Positions 1 to 6,901 of a stretch of DNA of 25,292 nt are shown here, piece by piece. The stretch is from positions 1 to 25,292 of IMG/VR virus record IMGVR_UViG_3300008261_000530. One strand, 5' to 3'. The position numbers were made by a program, and so were the translations under genes. Each line of letters begins with the position of its first letter. Position 1 is the first letter of the stretch. The notes beneath the pieces were generated by a model. The model made no database searches. It was not told the origin of the DNA and was given only the letters and a program-made list of their open reading frames with translations. This stretch comes from a virus.

Positions 1-575
1 GCATGTTTCAATGAATAATTTATAATCCTTGTAGTAATAATACTGCTAATATCAGCTCTGTAATCATCTCCGGTACCTACAGCATTGTTTAATGCTCCTA
101 CAACATATGATTCATTAGTATTAGTCAATATATCTTGAGGAGAAATAATTTTATCCATCTTGTTATTAATGAACATAGTAAACATACTAGAGAACTCAGC
201 TCCAACAGAACCCTCACCAATCATTTGGATTAATGGCAATTGCTCTTCAAACTTTTCAATAGAACTAATAGCATTAAAGAAAGTAGTAATAGCTCTTGGA
301 TTAACTCTTTGAGTAACTACCTCCGGATTCATCAACATAAAATTGATACATCTACCATCAATACCAACTTGTTCTGCCCACTTAGCCCATACATTGATAT
401 CAAATTTAACCTCAACTGAGATAAATCTGGTCTTTTGAGCAACATCTAATGCAGTTACATTATAGTCACCATTATCAGGATTTGAAGTCAATACAATATG
501 CCAGTTCTTTGGTAATGACCATGAAATATATTCTTGCTGGTCAATTAATTCCATTGTTGCTTGCATAAAGCGGTG
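1..575 (-). CDS. MoxR-type AAA+ ATPase, exon 2 (3' part, runs off the window)
   Basis: Second exon of the split MoxR-like ATPase whose first exon is 1625-2047. It opens with codons for HRFMQATMEL, which continue the DDYTRAD that ends exon 1 into the usual MoxR sequence after Walker B. Sensor 1 is visible as WHIVLTSNP and an arginine-finger-like KTRF follows about 20 residues later. The frame stays open to base 1, so the C-terminus lies outside the window. There is no start codon of its own: the preceding bases are the 3' end of a group I intron. MoxR ATPases act as hexameric chaperones that pair with VWA proteins, and such a protein is encoded immediately upstream (2061-3260). The family call is firm; the substrate is unknown. 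Confidence 0.85.
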
Positions 576-1624
576 CATTATGTTATCCTACAGGCTCTTT
601 ATCCTGTAGTTCTGTGTCTTTATTATTAGATTATACACACAGTTCAGACTATATCATCACATATTTCTATGTGTTCTGCGCTCTTGGTATTTTACTGCCT
701 GTTCTAGGCTCCATATACTAGTCGTTGCACCTTCCTTACATCCCTATAAGGCTTGGCTCAGGATTGTCCATCTCTGGAGTTTCCCTGAATTCACAGAATT
801 TATTGCGGACCAACCACTTTATGCTTTTTTCCATCTATAACCACCGGCAGTTAAGTCTTTAGATATTGCTCTATTAATATTAGAGATACCAAGTACTTCA
901 CTTGCTGTTTTTATAGACTCCCATTCTCTGATAAAAATATTATCATCCGTATATTGTAATACTGGTTGTAACTTATATTTTTTATCTCTAGTAAAAACTA
1001 GATCAACTTTATTATAAGACCAAACAAATCCACCTGCAGAAGTAGTTTTGAATTCACAAACTGTTTTTATACCATTAACACTCTTAGCATTAATAGATTT
1101 AGCAGCATCTGTAAGAGATTCAAAACTTTCTAAATATTCACCATTATCAAGTGAATACTTATGTACTGCTCTAAGATTATGTGGTTTTAAACCATTTGCG
1201 TATGCTTTTTTCTTAGCTTCACTTATCCTTTGTTTATAAATATCATCTCTAACTAGAGTTTGTGGATCTAGTATATGATTTATATAAGGACTAATTGTGT
1301 TAATATAATAAACTTCTCTTTCAATTAAAATATCATCACTGCATTCTTCTACAATATTAAAGTAAATTTCATTTTTACCATATTTATTATATAAGTTTTG
1401 CATTGTTCTATTATGATGCTTTAAATTTTCAAGAGACCACAAATGATGTTTTAACCTGTGACCAATATTACAAGAGCTACCAATGTACTCTTTATCAGTA
1501 ATTTTAATTTTATAGATTCCTACACACTTTAATGCTATCTTAAGTGTTTGCATGTTTAATTTTTCCATATCATAAAGATAATCAAATTATTCACACTAAC
1601 ACAATTAGACTGCATATTTTGTTA
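576..1624 (-). mobile_element. Group I self-splicing intron in the MoxR gene
   Basis: Intron of 1049 nt. The 5' exon ends in GCGGAT, the intron ends in G at 576, and joining GAT to CAC restores the MoxR frame. The catalytic core lies at 576-818. P4 is TCAGG/CCTGA followed by the conserved GAGCCAAG; P7 is GACTA/TAGTC in the context GGTGCAACGACTA and GATATAGTC; P9 is CTGTGT/ACACAG; and a CTACAGG/CCTGTAG hairpin sits just before the 3' splice site. The internal guide GTCCGC (805-810) pairs perfectly with exon GCGGAT, with the expected U-G wobble at the splice site. The core resembles the IA class of phage introns, though the subgroup is only a guess. It carries a GIY-YIG endonuclease gene. Confidence 0.92.
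819..1568 (-). CDS. GIY-YIG intron homing endonuclease
   Basis: Protein of 249 aa. The GIY-YIG nuclease domain is at about residues 15-95: GIY 17-19, YIG 28-30, probable catalytic Arg38 and Glu74 or Glu75. The C-terminal part has two NUMOD1/IENR1-type DNA-binding repeats, at about 130-185 and 200-248, each with an AA..L pattern and ending in AGGFVW or AGGYRW. Such enzymes cut intronless alleles and spread the intron. The gene lies wholly inside the intron, between the 5' splice site and the guide sequence, and its TAA is only 8 bases before the guide. It is not in frame with exon 1. No Shine-Dalgarno is visible, and ATG at codon 6 with an A-rich leader is an alternative start. Confidence 0.93.
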   Translation of the reverse strand: MEKLNMQTLKIALKCVGIYKIKITDKEYIGSSCNIGHRLKHHLWSLENLKHHNRTMQNLYNKYGKNEIYFNIVEECSDDILIEREVYYINTISPYINHILDPQTLVRDDIYKQRISEAKKKAYANGLKPHNLRAVHKYSLDNGEYLESFESLTDAAKSINAKSVNGIKTVCEFKTTSAGGFVWSYNKVDLVFTRDKKYKLQPVLQYTDDNIFIREWESIKTASEVLGISNINRAISKDLTAGGYRWKKA

Positions 1625-2047
1625 ATCCGCACGTGTATAATCATCTAAGATTAAGAAACCACCTTCACCTTTACCTTGTATCCACTCTGGTGCAGCATGA
1701 GACATTCTACTGTTACTTGTTGGTCTATATCTGTTCTTGATATAAGTTTCCATCAAGCTTTCTTGAACCCATTTAACAACACCATCTTCTCTTACCATCT
1801 CAAACTCTTTGAATGGAAAACCAATCAAATCACCTAACTCTTCAATCTGTGAAAGATTTAACTTAATAATATCCATACCTAACTCAGTCGCTAATTGCTT
1901 AACAGCTGAAGTCTTACCAAGACCAGCATCACCCTCTACATTAATAGCAACAGGTACTTTACCTTCAGCTTGGATATATTGATTATTATTAACAATGTGT
2001 TTTAAAAACCCTTTTAACTCTTCTACGTTTAATTGAACTTGACTCAT
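1625..2047 (-). CDS. MoxR-type AAA+ ATPase, exon 1
   Basis: First 141 codons of a MoxR-like AAA+ ATPase. Walker A is GDAGLGKTS at residues 39-47 and Walker B is FLILDD at 131-136. The exon ends after DYTRAD; read through, it would stop at the TAA at 1622-1624, which is the start of the intron. After splicing the protein continues with HRFMQATM in exon 2, for at least 332 residues. It starts 13 nt after the stop of the VWA protein gene, so the two are surely one transcription unit. MoxR and VWA proteins usually work together to remodel or activate protein complexes. The family is clear; the role in the phage is not known. Confidence 0.9.
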
Positions 2048-2060
2048 CTTTTTTAATTTT

Positions 2061-3260
2061 TTAAATTTCTAACTTGATAACCTTTCCTGGTAGGTCATTA
2101 TTCATGTGGGATTGTTCAGACAGCACCCATAAAACAGGAGCTTTTGGTTTTACACTTGTATAACATTCACCATCAGTGAAGTATACCAAGCTAGTAAACT
2201 TTCTTATATTCTCATTATAATACTCAAGGACGGGATCAAACTCAGTCCCACCTCTACCATATATATTAATCTCATTTTTACCTTTATACGGTTCTATACT
2301 TTTAATAGCCGTATCACACTGAACTATAGTAATGTCAACACCTTGTTTATAAATATGGTGTATCTCATTCATAAATTCATGTAACTCCTTATCACACACT
2401 GAACCAGAGGTATCTATTGCCAACAACATATGTTGTTTCATTTTAATCTTTAGACCAGGATTCTCAGAATATCTTCTATTCTCTTTTCTCCTTATCTTTT
2501 TAGTATACACTTTAGATGATACACCAGTAAATCTTCTGATATAACCTTTCCAATCAAACTTAGGTGGAGTGATTGCTTCCATTTCAAGTAGTCCCTCAAT
2601 TTCTCCAGGAACATTACCTCTTTTCTTTTCAGTCATCTCTTTAGCATCATTGAGAATCTTATTCAATTGTTTCTCAATTAGCTTATGTTCAGCTTCAGTC
2701 ATGTCTTCAAAGTCAGACCAAGTTGGGTGATCAGAGTCCATATCTTCTCCTGAATCCATTTGATCACATACTTTATCAAAGTTTTCATCACCACTTGTAC
2801 CGTTTTCACCACCTTTATCTTTTTTCTCCTTAGCTTGTTGTAGTTTCTCATAATAATATCTACAACCAGCTTTTCTATCTAAGTTCAAATCAGGATAATC
2901 ATCAATATTAACACCACCTTCAGGTAGAAGATGACTTAGTATGTATTGATTAATCTCCATATCCATTGCAATATTGGCTAATTTCTTATCACTGAATTTA
3001 AAATACATTGTAAGATGACCAAATGCAATATGCAATAACTCATGTTTAAGTAGACCATGTCTATGATCTTCACTTAAACCTTCCCAGAAATTTTCATTAA
3101 TAGTAAGCTGATAATTAATATTATGCTTACTAACACCAGCAGTAGGGACTCTTTTATTATCCCATACCTTATTTAACATTATCAAGAAGAAACCATAATA
3201 TGGCTCAGATAACATTAAGTTTTTACTGGTTTTTGCTAAACTATCTTCTCTATTAATCAT
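2061..3260 (-). CDS. DUF2201-like protein: metallopeptidase-like N-domain and VWA C-domain
   Basis: Protein of 399 aa. The N-terminal part has a zinc-protease-like HELLHIAFGH at 73-82. A low-complexity acidic and lysine-rich linker follows at about 140-215. The C-terminal VWA domain starts near residue 276 and keeps the MIDAS metal site: DTSGS 283-287, GGTEFD 337-342 and FTDG 361-364. This architecture matches the DUF2201 family of predicted metallopeptidases with a VWA-like domain, which typically sits beside a MoxR ATPase, exactly as here. The VWA domain should bind a partner through Mg2+. Whether the HExxH region is catalytic cannot be told. The start overlaps the preceding gene by 8 nt, indicating coupling. 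Confidence 0.85.
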   Translation of the reverse strand: MINREDSLAKTSKNLMLSEPYYGFFLIMLNKVWDNKRVPTAGVSKHNINYQLTINENFWEGLSEDHRHGLLKHELLHIAFGHLTMYFKFSDKKLANIAMDMEINQYILSHLLPEGGVNIDDYPDLNLDRKAGCRYYYEKLQQAKEKKDKGGENGTSGDENFDKVCDQMDSGEDMDSDHPTWSDFEDMTEAEHKLIEKQLNKILNDAKEMTEKKRGNVPGEIEGLLEMEAITPPKFDWKGYIRRFTGVSSKVYTKKIRRKENRRYSENPGLKIKMKQHMLLAIDTSGSVCDKELHEFMNEIHHIYKQGVDITIVQCDTAIKSIEPYKGKNEINIYGRGGTEFDPVLEYYNENIRKFTSLVYFTDGECYTSVKPKAPVLWVLSEQSHMNNDLPGKVIKLEI

Positions 3261-3657
3261 TCTTTAATGTTATTAAATAGTTCAATTTATCTACTGGATA
3301 ACCCCAGTTCTTCATACTTTTCTTTAGTGTTTCAACATGTAATTGTAAAAACGTATCTAACACTTCAGGTTCAGCTTTTAAATCAAGTAATGTCATTAAA
3401 ACATTATTGATTGTAGGTTTATATTCACCATGTACATCTAATTCTCTTATAGCTTTCATTGCATTAGGTGCATGCTCAGTCCAGTAATCATTTGTATGAG
3501 TACTTTCTGCATATATTAAAACCAACCACGGTAATGATTTCTCAATATTGCAGTTATTTATTATTTCATTTGCAACTAAGTGATTACTTTGATCCTTTGA
3601 TGCAAACATATCCATTACACTTTTTACACTCTCTCTATTCAGTACTACTTTTTCCAT
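3253..3657 (-). CDS. Hypothetical helical protein (134 aa) upstream of the VWA gene
   Basis: I do not recognise a family. The protein looks all-helical, with no membrane segment or cysteine motif, and repeated hydrophobic/acidic helices after residue 30 suggest an alpha-repeat or adaptor fold. Its end overlaps the start of the HExxH/VWA gene by 8 nt, so it belongs to the MoxR/VWA operon and may be a partner or substrate of that pair; this is inference from position only. The start is preceded by AAAATAGAAGACTGATGG, nearly the same leader as the next gene upstream. Confidence 0.7.
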   Translation of the reverse strand: MEKVVLNRESVKSVMDMFASKDQSNHLVANEIINNCNIEKSLPWLVLIYAESTHTNDYWTEHAPNAMKAIRELDVHGEYKPTINNVLMTLLDLKAEPEVLDTFLQLHVETLKKSMKNWGYPVDKLNYLITLKND

Positions 3658-3664
3658 CAGTCTT

Positions 3665-3883
3665 CTATTTTAAACCTGCTTTGTTATAAAAATATTTAGC
3701 TACATCAGGTATGTGTTTCTTGTAATAAGGTTGGTTATCTTTGCACCAGTCTTTTACTTCTTGTTTAGTTTTAAATGGTTTCATCCATGAACCATTATTC
3801 ATAATCATATTAAATGTTGGTTCTAGTTCATTAATAAATGCTTGAACTGTCCAACCTTCCCATACATGTTTGTTATTTTCCAT
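3665..3883 (-). CDS. Hypothetical protein (72 aa)
   Basis: Unknown small basic protein with many aromatic residues (MENNKHVWEGWTVQAF at its start). I choose the ATG at 3883 because it overlaps the upstream stop as TAATG; an in-frame ATG at 3916 would add 11 residues but lies well inside the upstream gene. The stop is TAG. The gene is bracketed by two near-identical leaders of about 24 nt (3650-3673 and 3876-3900). No domain is recognised. Confidence 0.65.
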   Translation of the reverse strand: MENNKHVWEGWTVQAFINELEPTFNMIMNNGSWMKPFKTKQEVKDWCKDNQPYYKKHIPDVAKYFYNKAGLK

Positions 3884-4230
3884 TAGTCTTCTATTTTTAA
3901 TGTTTTTATTGCCCATTCTTTAGGTTTACCACTGGCAATCATGTCAACCCATTCCTTTGCTGTAGGAATATATCCATTACAATCCTCTTTTACATGTTGT
4001 TCTCCAACATATCTTGTATATACAGTTTTACCATCTGAGTTTATAAATGATTTGCCAAATATTTTTTCACATTCAAATATACCTTCACTATGATGTCTAA
4101 ACATTCTATGTTTACTATGTCCAATCCACGCTTTGGTTTCATCAAACCACTCATGAATATGCTGATAATCAAACAATTCACCTCCCCATTTTCTTACAGA
4201 GGACTTAGCATGCTCTAAAGGATGTGCCAT
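3883..4230 (-). CDS. DUF6915-like protein (115 aa)
   Basis: The sequence starts MAHPLEHAKSSVRKWGGE and has an internal HEWFDETKAWIGHSKHR, then RHHSEGIF and GEQHVKED. These His-rich blocks match, from memory, the DUF6915 family of small proteins found in bacteria and phages, whose function is unknown. The several conserved His, Glu and Asp residues could bind a metal, but that is a guess. It follows the lyase-like gene by 19 nt and overlaps the next gene as TAATG. Confidence 0.75.
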   Translation of the reverse strand: MAHPLEHAKSSVRKWGGELFDYQHIHEWFDETKAWIGHSKHRMFRHHSEGIFECEKIFGKSFINSDGKTVYTRYVGEQHVKEDCNGYIPTAKEWVDMIASGKPKEWAIKTLKIED

Positions 4231-4249
4231 ATTACTCTTAATTTAATAT

Positions 4250-5119
4250 TTAAAATATATACCGTATTGTATTCCAAGGTATCATATCTTCATGTAACTG
4301 TTTAAACTGTTCAATATAATCACTTTTAAGTTCATGATTATACCTTAAATTACTTCCACCATACTGAGATATTTTCTTTTCTTGAATTGCAGGTTTCCAT
4401 AATAAATCTTCACCAGGAATATTATTCTCAAGATTATAAAAATGCTTTTGCTCATTATGTGTAAGAAAAATTACTTCAGATTTTACACCTTCTTTCCATC
4501 CAAAATGATATTTTGCTGCTTGTATATGCTTAAATAATTCTCTGTAATTATCTAACCAATTCATACTTACTATAACAGGACTAAAATTTAAGTGCACATC
4601 ATAACCCGCATCTTGAAACTTTTTAACAGCATATATTCTATCTCTTATTGGACTTGTGTTAGGTTCAAGAATTTGTCTATACTCTTCAGGCATAAGACTA
4701 AATCTTATTCTAATTTTACCTTCTGGATTAAATGTAAGAAAATCTTCATTGACATATTTAGTAGCAAAAGATCCCATAGCTATTGGTTGTGTTACAAAAA
4801 AGTCAAATATTCTTCTCCACTCATGATATTTAGCATGTAAAGCAAAATCTTCATTACATGATATATCATATGTAATATATTCATCATGTGTTTGATTTGG
4901 TTTTTTTACATCTGCAAACCATGCATGACTATTAATCTCTGTAAGAATGTCTCTATAATTTTTTGCAATAGATAAACCTGTAGGTTTATTTCTTTTCATA
5001 TAGCAGTAGCTACAGTTATACAAACATCCATGACCAAATGATGGACTTATAAAATCTGTTGATCTTCCAGAAGGTCTAATAATCATAGACTTTCTAGTTA
5101 CATGTTCAACTAAAGACAT
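4250..5119 (-). CDS. Radical SAM enzyme, spore photoproduct lyase-like
   Basis: Protein of 289 aa from ATG 5119 (a TTG directly before it would add one residue). The radical-SAM cluster motif is GCLYNCSYCY with Cys32, Cys36 and Cys39 (CX3CX2C). The middle part follows spore photoproduct lyase closely: RFSLMPEEY, LEPNTSPIRDRI, DAGYDVHLNFSPV and a WLDNYRELF block. Cys88, in the ISCNED stretch, sits where the lyase has the cysteine that returns a hydrogen atom to the repaired base. Spore photoproduct lyase splits the 5-thyminyl dihydrothymine dimer by direct reversal. Here the substrate could be a UV photoproduct in phage DNA or a related modified base; that is inference. The stop of the preceding gene is 3 nt away. 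Confidence 0.85.
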   Translation of the reverse strand: MSLVEHVTRKSMIIRPSGRSTDFISPSFGHGCLYNCSYCYMKRNKPTGLSIAKNYRDILTEINSHAWFADVKKPNQTHDEYITYDISCNEDFALHAKYHEWRRIFDFFVTQPIAMGSFATKYVNEDFLTFNPEGKIRIRFSLMPEEYRQILEPNTSPIRDRIYAVKKFQDAGYDVHLNFSPVIVSMNWLDNYRELFKHIQAAKYHFGWKEGVKSEVIFLTHNEQKHFYNLENNIPGEDLLWKPAIQEKKISQYGGSNLRYNHELKSDYIEQFKQLHEDMIPWNTIRYIF

Positions 5120-5122
5120 CAA

Positions 5123-5311
5123 CTATTTTTTATTTTTTTCAAACATGTTACCTTCATGAATATACAATTCATAGTCAGTTATTCTGATATTATTTTCAAT
5201 TTTGTATGTACCTTCTTCTACATCAATTAATACATTACCCCAACCACCGTCATTATTCCACCAGTCTTCAATATCATCAAGTAGTTGATCACTACAGAAA
5301 TCATAAACCAT
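5123..5311 (-). CDS. Small acidic protein, possibly DUF6878-like (62 aa)
   Basis: Acidic protein with a central WWNNDGGWGNVLIDVEEGTY block. That Trp/Asn/Asp/Gly-rich core resembles what I remember of DUF6878-type phage and plasmid proteins, but the match is short and uncertain. It ends in TAG 3 nt before the radical SAM gene, so the two are translationally close. No function can be assigned. Confidence 0.65.
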   Translation of the reverse strand: MVYDFCSDQLLDDIEDWWNNDGGWGNVLIDVEEGTYKIENNIRITDYELYIHEGNMFEKNKK

Positions 5312-5348
5312 TGATTGATTCTAAATCAACTTTAGCCATAACTTTTTA

Positions 5349-5768
5349 TTATTTAAACTTATAAAATTTACCAAGTATATTACCATTTAAAAATTTATCA
5401 GACTCAAGTACTCCTAATACAAATTGATGTTTAGTTTCTTGATATGATAATTCTAATTTACTGTAACATATAATTAGTATATCTCTTTTTATAACTACAC
5501 CTTCTTTATGTGCCTTTTTCAGTACTTCATTACTACTATAATATCTTTGATAAGTAGCTTTTTTTACTCTTTTATATGTTTTCAGCCTTTTATCTGTTGG
5601 CATAGCTTTTTTACTCAGTTTTGTTTTCACATCTGCATAAAAATTCTTTTTACCAATATAACTCACAGATTTTCCATCTATTATTGCAGTCATTTGATAA
5701 ACAAAACCAACTGCATTTTCAGGAATCATATCTTCAGTAAACACTTTACCCTTATATATCCAACTCAT
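5349..5768 (-). CDS. Phage GIY-YIG-like nuclease (139 aa)
   Basis: The pattern GFVY at 21-24, YIGKK at 37-41, a YYSSN block at 76-80, Arg95 and Glu111 fits the stand-alone GIY-YIG nuclease family of tailed phages, related to Seg-type enzymes. There are no NUMOD repeats, unlike the intron-encoded enzyme at 819-1568, so this one may be a phage DNA-processing nuclease rather than a homing enzyme. It lies 11 nt downstream of the small gene that follows the primase and is read in the same direction. The fold call is likely; the biological role is open. Confidence 0.72.
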   Translation of the reverse strand: MSWIYKGKVFTEDMIPENAVGFVYQMTAIIDGKSVSYIGKKNFYADVKTKLSKKAMPTDKRLKTYKRVKKATYQRYYSSNEVLKKAHKEGVVIKRDILIICYSKLELSYQETKHQFVLGVLESDKFLNGNILGKFYKFK

Positions 5769-5779
5769 AATCTTAAATT

Positions 5780-6013
5780 TTATGCATCTCCTTGTGGTAT
5801 AATATTTATACCTGCAAATTTTGCATTTTTATTCAATGCTTCTAATATTTGTTTTTGATCACTTTCTGTAGCATGCACTTCTAATATCTCTATTAGTGTA
5901 GTAATAGTAGCTGCAATGTGTAATGGTGTTACACCTTCAATTGATACTTTTTTAGTAAATTCACTAGGATTATCCTTTTTGAATTTAAACCCAATTTTAA
6001 TCTCACCTTTCAT
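5780..6013 (-). CDS. Hypothetical protein (77 aa) after the primase
   Basis: Unknown small protein with a lysine-rich N-terminus and one amphipathic helix in the middle (HIAATITTLIEILEVHA). It overlaps the primase stop by 11 nt, indicating coupled translation. No family is recognised. Confidence 0.65.
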   Translation of the reverse strand: MKGEIKIGFKFKKDNPSEFTKKVSIEGVTPLHIAATITTLIEILEVHATESDQKQILEALNKNAKFAGINIIPQGDA

Positions 6014-6845
6014 GTATTGCTTTTTTTAATAGTGGAAATAATTCTTCTTTTACTTTTTGTAATCCGTGTAGTTTAATTGAGTCTGATACATCTTTTTCCA
6101 TATTAAGTACTATATAAGATAAACCATATCTTTCTTTATACTTTTCCATGGCTATTTTACCTGCATCATCATTATCAAACATTACACATATACTTTTATA
6201 CTTACTCTTTAATTTATCAATAGTAGTTTCTTTCATGATTGTATTCTCACTATCTGGTGCAATACACTCAACATTTTTAAATCCTAGTTTATTAAAAGCC
6301 ATTACATCTTTAAGTGATGATGTAATAACCAAATAATCTTTAGTCAATGTTAATTGCTCAGAACCTTGTATATAATTGGCCAACTTTAAAAACTTTTTAT
6401 TCATGTTTTTAGGTTGATAAATCTTATATAGTGTACCATCATTTTTAAAATAACCATACAAGTTTAACCCTGTAATTGTAATCTCAGATATACTACCATC
6501 TGGTTCATTTCTTGTCATCTTATAATACTCCAATGGAGATACATTATATGCTTCAAGCATTTTAGAACCAATATGATAATCACCCCAATACTTTTGATCA
6601 AAGTTAGACCAGTGTCTTATAGTATAATCAGTCACTTTATAGTTGTCATAACTTTTAATTTCAGGAGCCTTATATGCTCTATTACCTTCCATGAATAACT
6701 TGTATTCACTAATAAGCTTAGATACAGCTTCTCCTCTAGATATATTAAACATACGTTCAATAAGAGATATAGGATCACCCTGTAAACCAGATGAAAAATC
6801 TTTATATTTATATTTCATACTGTTAGGGTCAACATAAATACACAT
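6003..6845 (-). CDS. DnaG-type primase with Toprim domain, apparently lacking the N-terminal zinc half
   Basis: Protein of 280 aa. Residues 1-50 match the second half of the primase zinc domain, but with no cysteines where CxxC would be (YKYKDFSSGLQGD). The Toprim domain is at about 165-265, with YLVITSSLKDVMAF at 171-184 and the acidic VMFDNDDAG at 221-229. The first acidic Toprim residue (normally Glu) is Ser here, as I recall for some phage relatives. In-frame codons just before the ATG spell EKTPS, the classic DnaG zinc-domain motif, so homology extends upstream of the only usable start; the frame is closed by TAA at 6891-6893. It should make RNA primers for the DnaB-like helicase. Full DnaG proteins are about twice as long. 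Confidence 0.8.
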   Translation of the reverse strand: MCIYVDPNSMKYKYKDFSSGLQGDPISLIERMFNISRGEAVSKLISEYKLFMEGNRAYKAPEIKSYDNYKVTDYTIRHWSNFDQKYWGDYHIGSKMLEAYNVSPLEYYKMTRNEPDGSISEITITGLNLYGYFKNDGTLYKIYQPKNMNKKFLKLANYIQGSEQLTLTKDYLVITSSLKDVMAFNKLGFKNVECIAPDSENTIMKETTIDKLKSKYKSICVMFDNDDAGKIAMEKYKERYGLSYIVLNMEKDVSDSIKLHGLQKVKEELFPLLKKAIHER

Positions 6846-6857
6846 TGATGGTGTCTT

Positions 6858-6887
6858 CTCAGTTTTGAGGAGCCTTTTTCTGACTCC
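6858..6887 (-). promoter_or_regulatory. Two tandem hairpins before the primase start
   Basis: In the minus-strand RNA the 56-nt gap between the SSB-like gene and the primase holds GGAGTC(7 nt)GGCTCC, a 6-bp stem with one G-U pair, followed directly by CTCA(AAAC)TGAG. The second hairpin ends 13 nt before the ATG. Neither is followed by a U run, so they are not an obvious terminator. They may affect primase translation or mark an mRNA processing site; this is inference. Confidence 0.4.
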
Positions 6888-6901
6888 CTTTTAAACTATT
6901 G

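Noticed and set aside
5508-5858. 116-aa plus-strand ORF rich in Phe, Cys and Ile.
   Set aside because: It is the antisense of the GIY-YIG-like nuclease gene; composition is that of a mirrored AT-rich gene. The same reasoning removes the plus-strand ORFs at 1048-1239, 3468-3689, 4592-4840, 6148-6336, 8693-8887, 17956-18222, 20032-20220, 21313-21576, 21817-22020, 23250-23528, 23853-24038 and 24383-24577.
6858-6887. Tandem hairpins read as a transcription terminator between the SSB-like gene and the primase.
   Set aside because: There is no U run after either stem on the minus strand, and the primase needs the same transcript.
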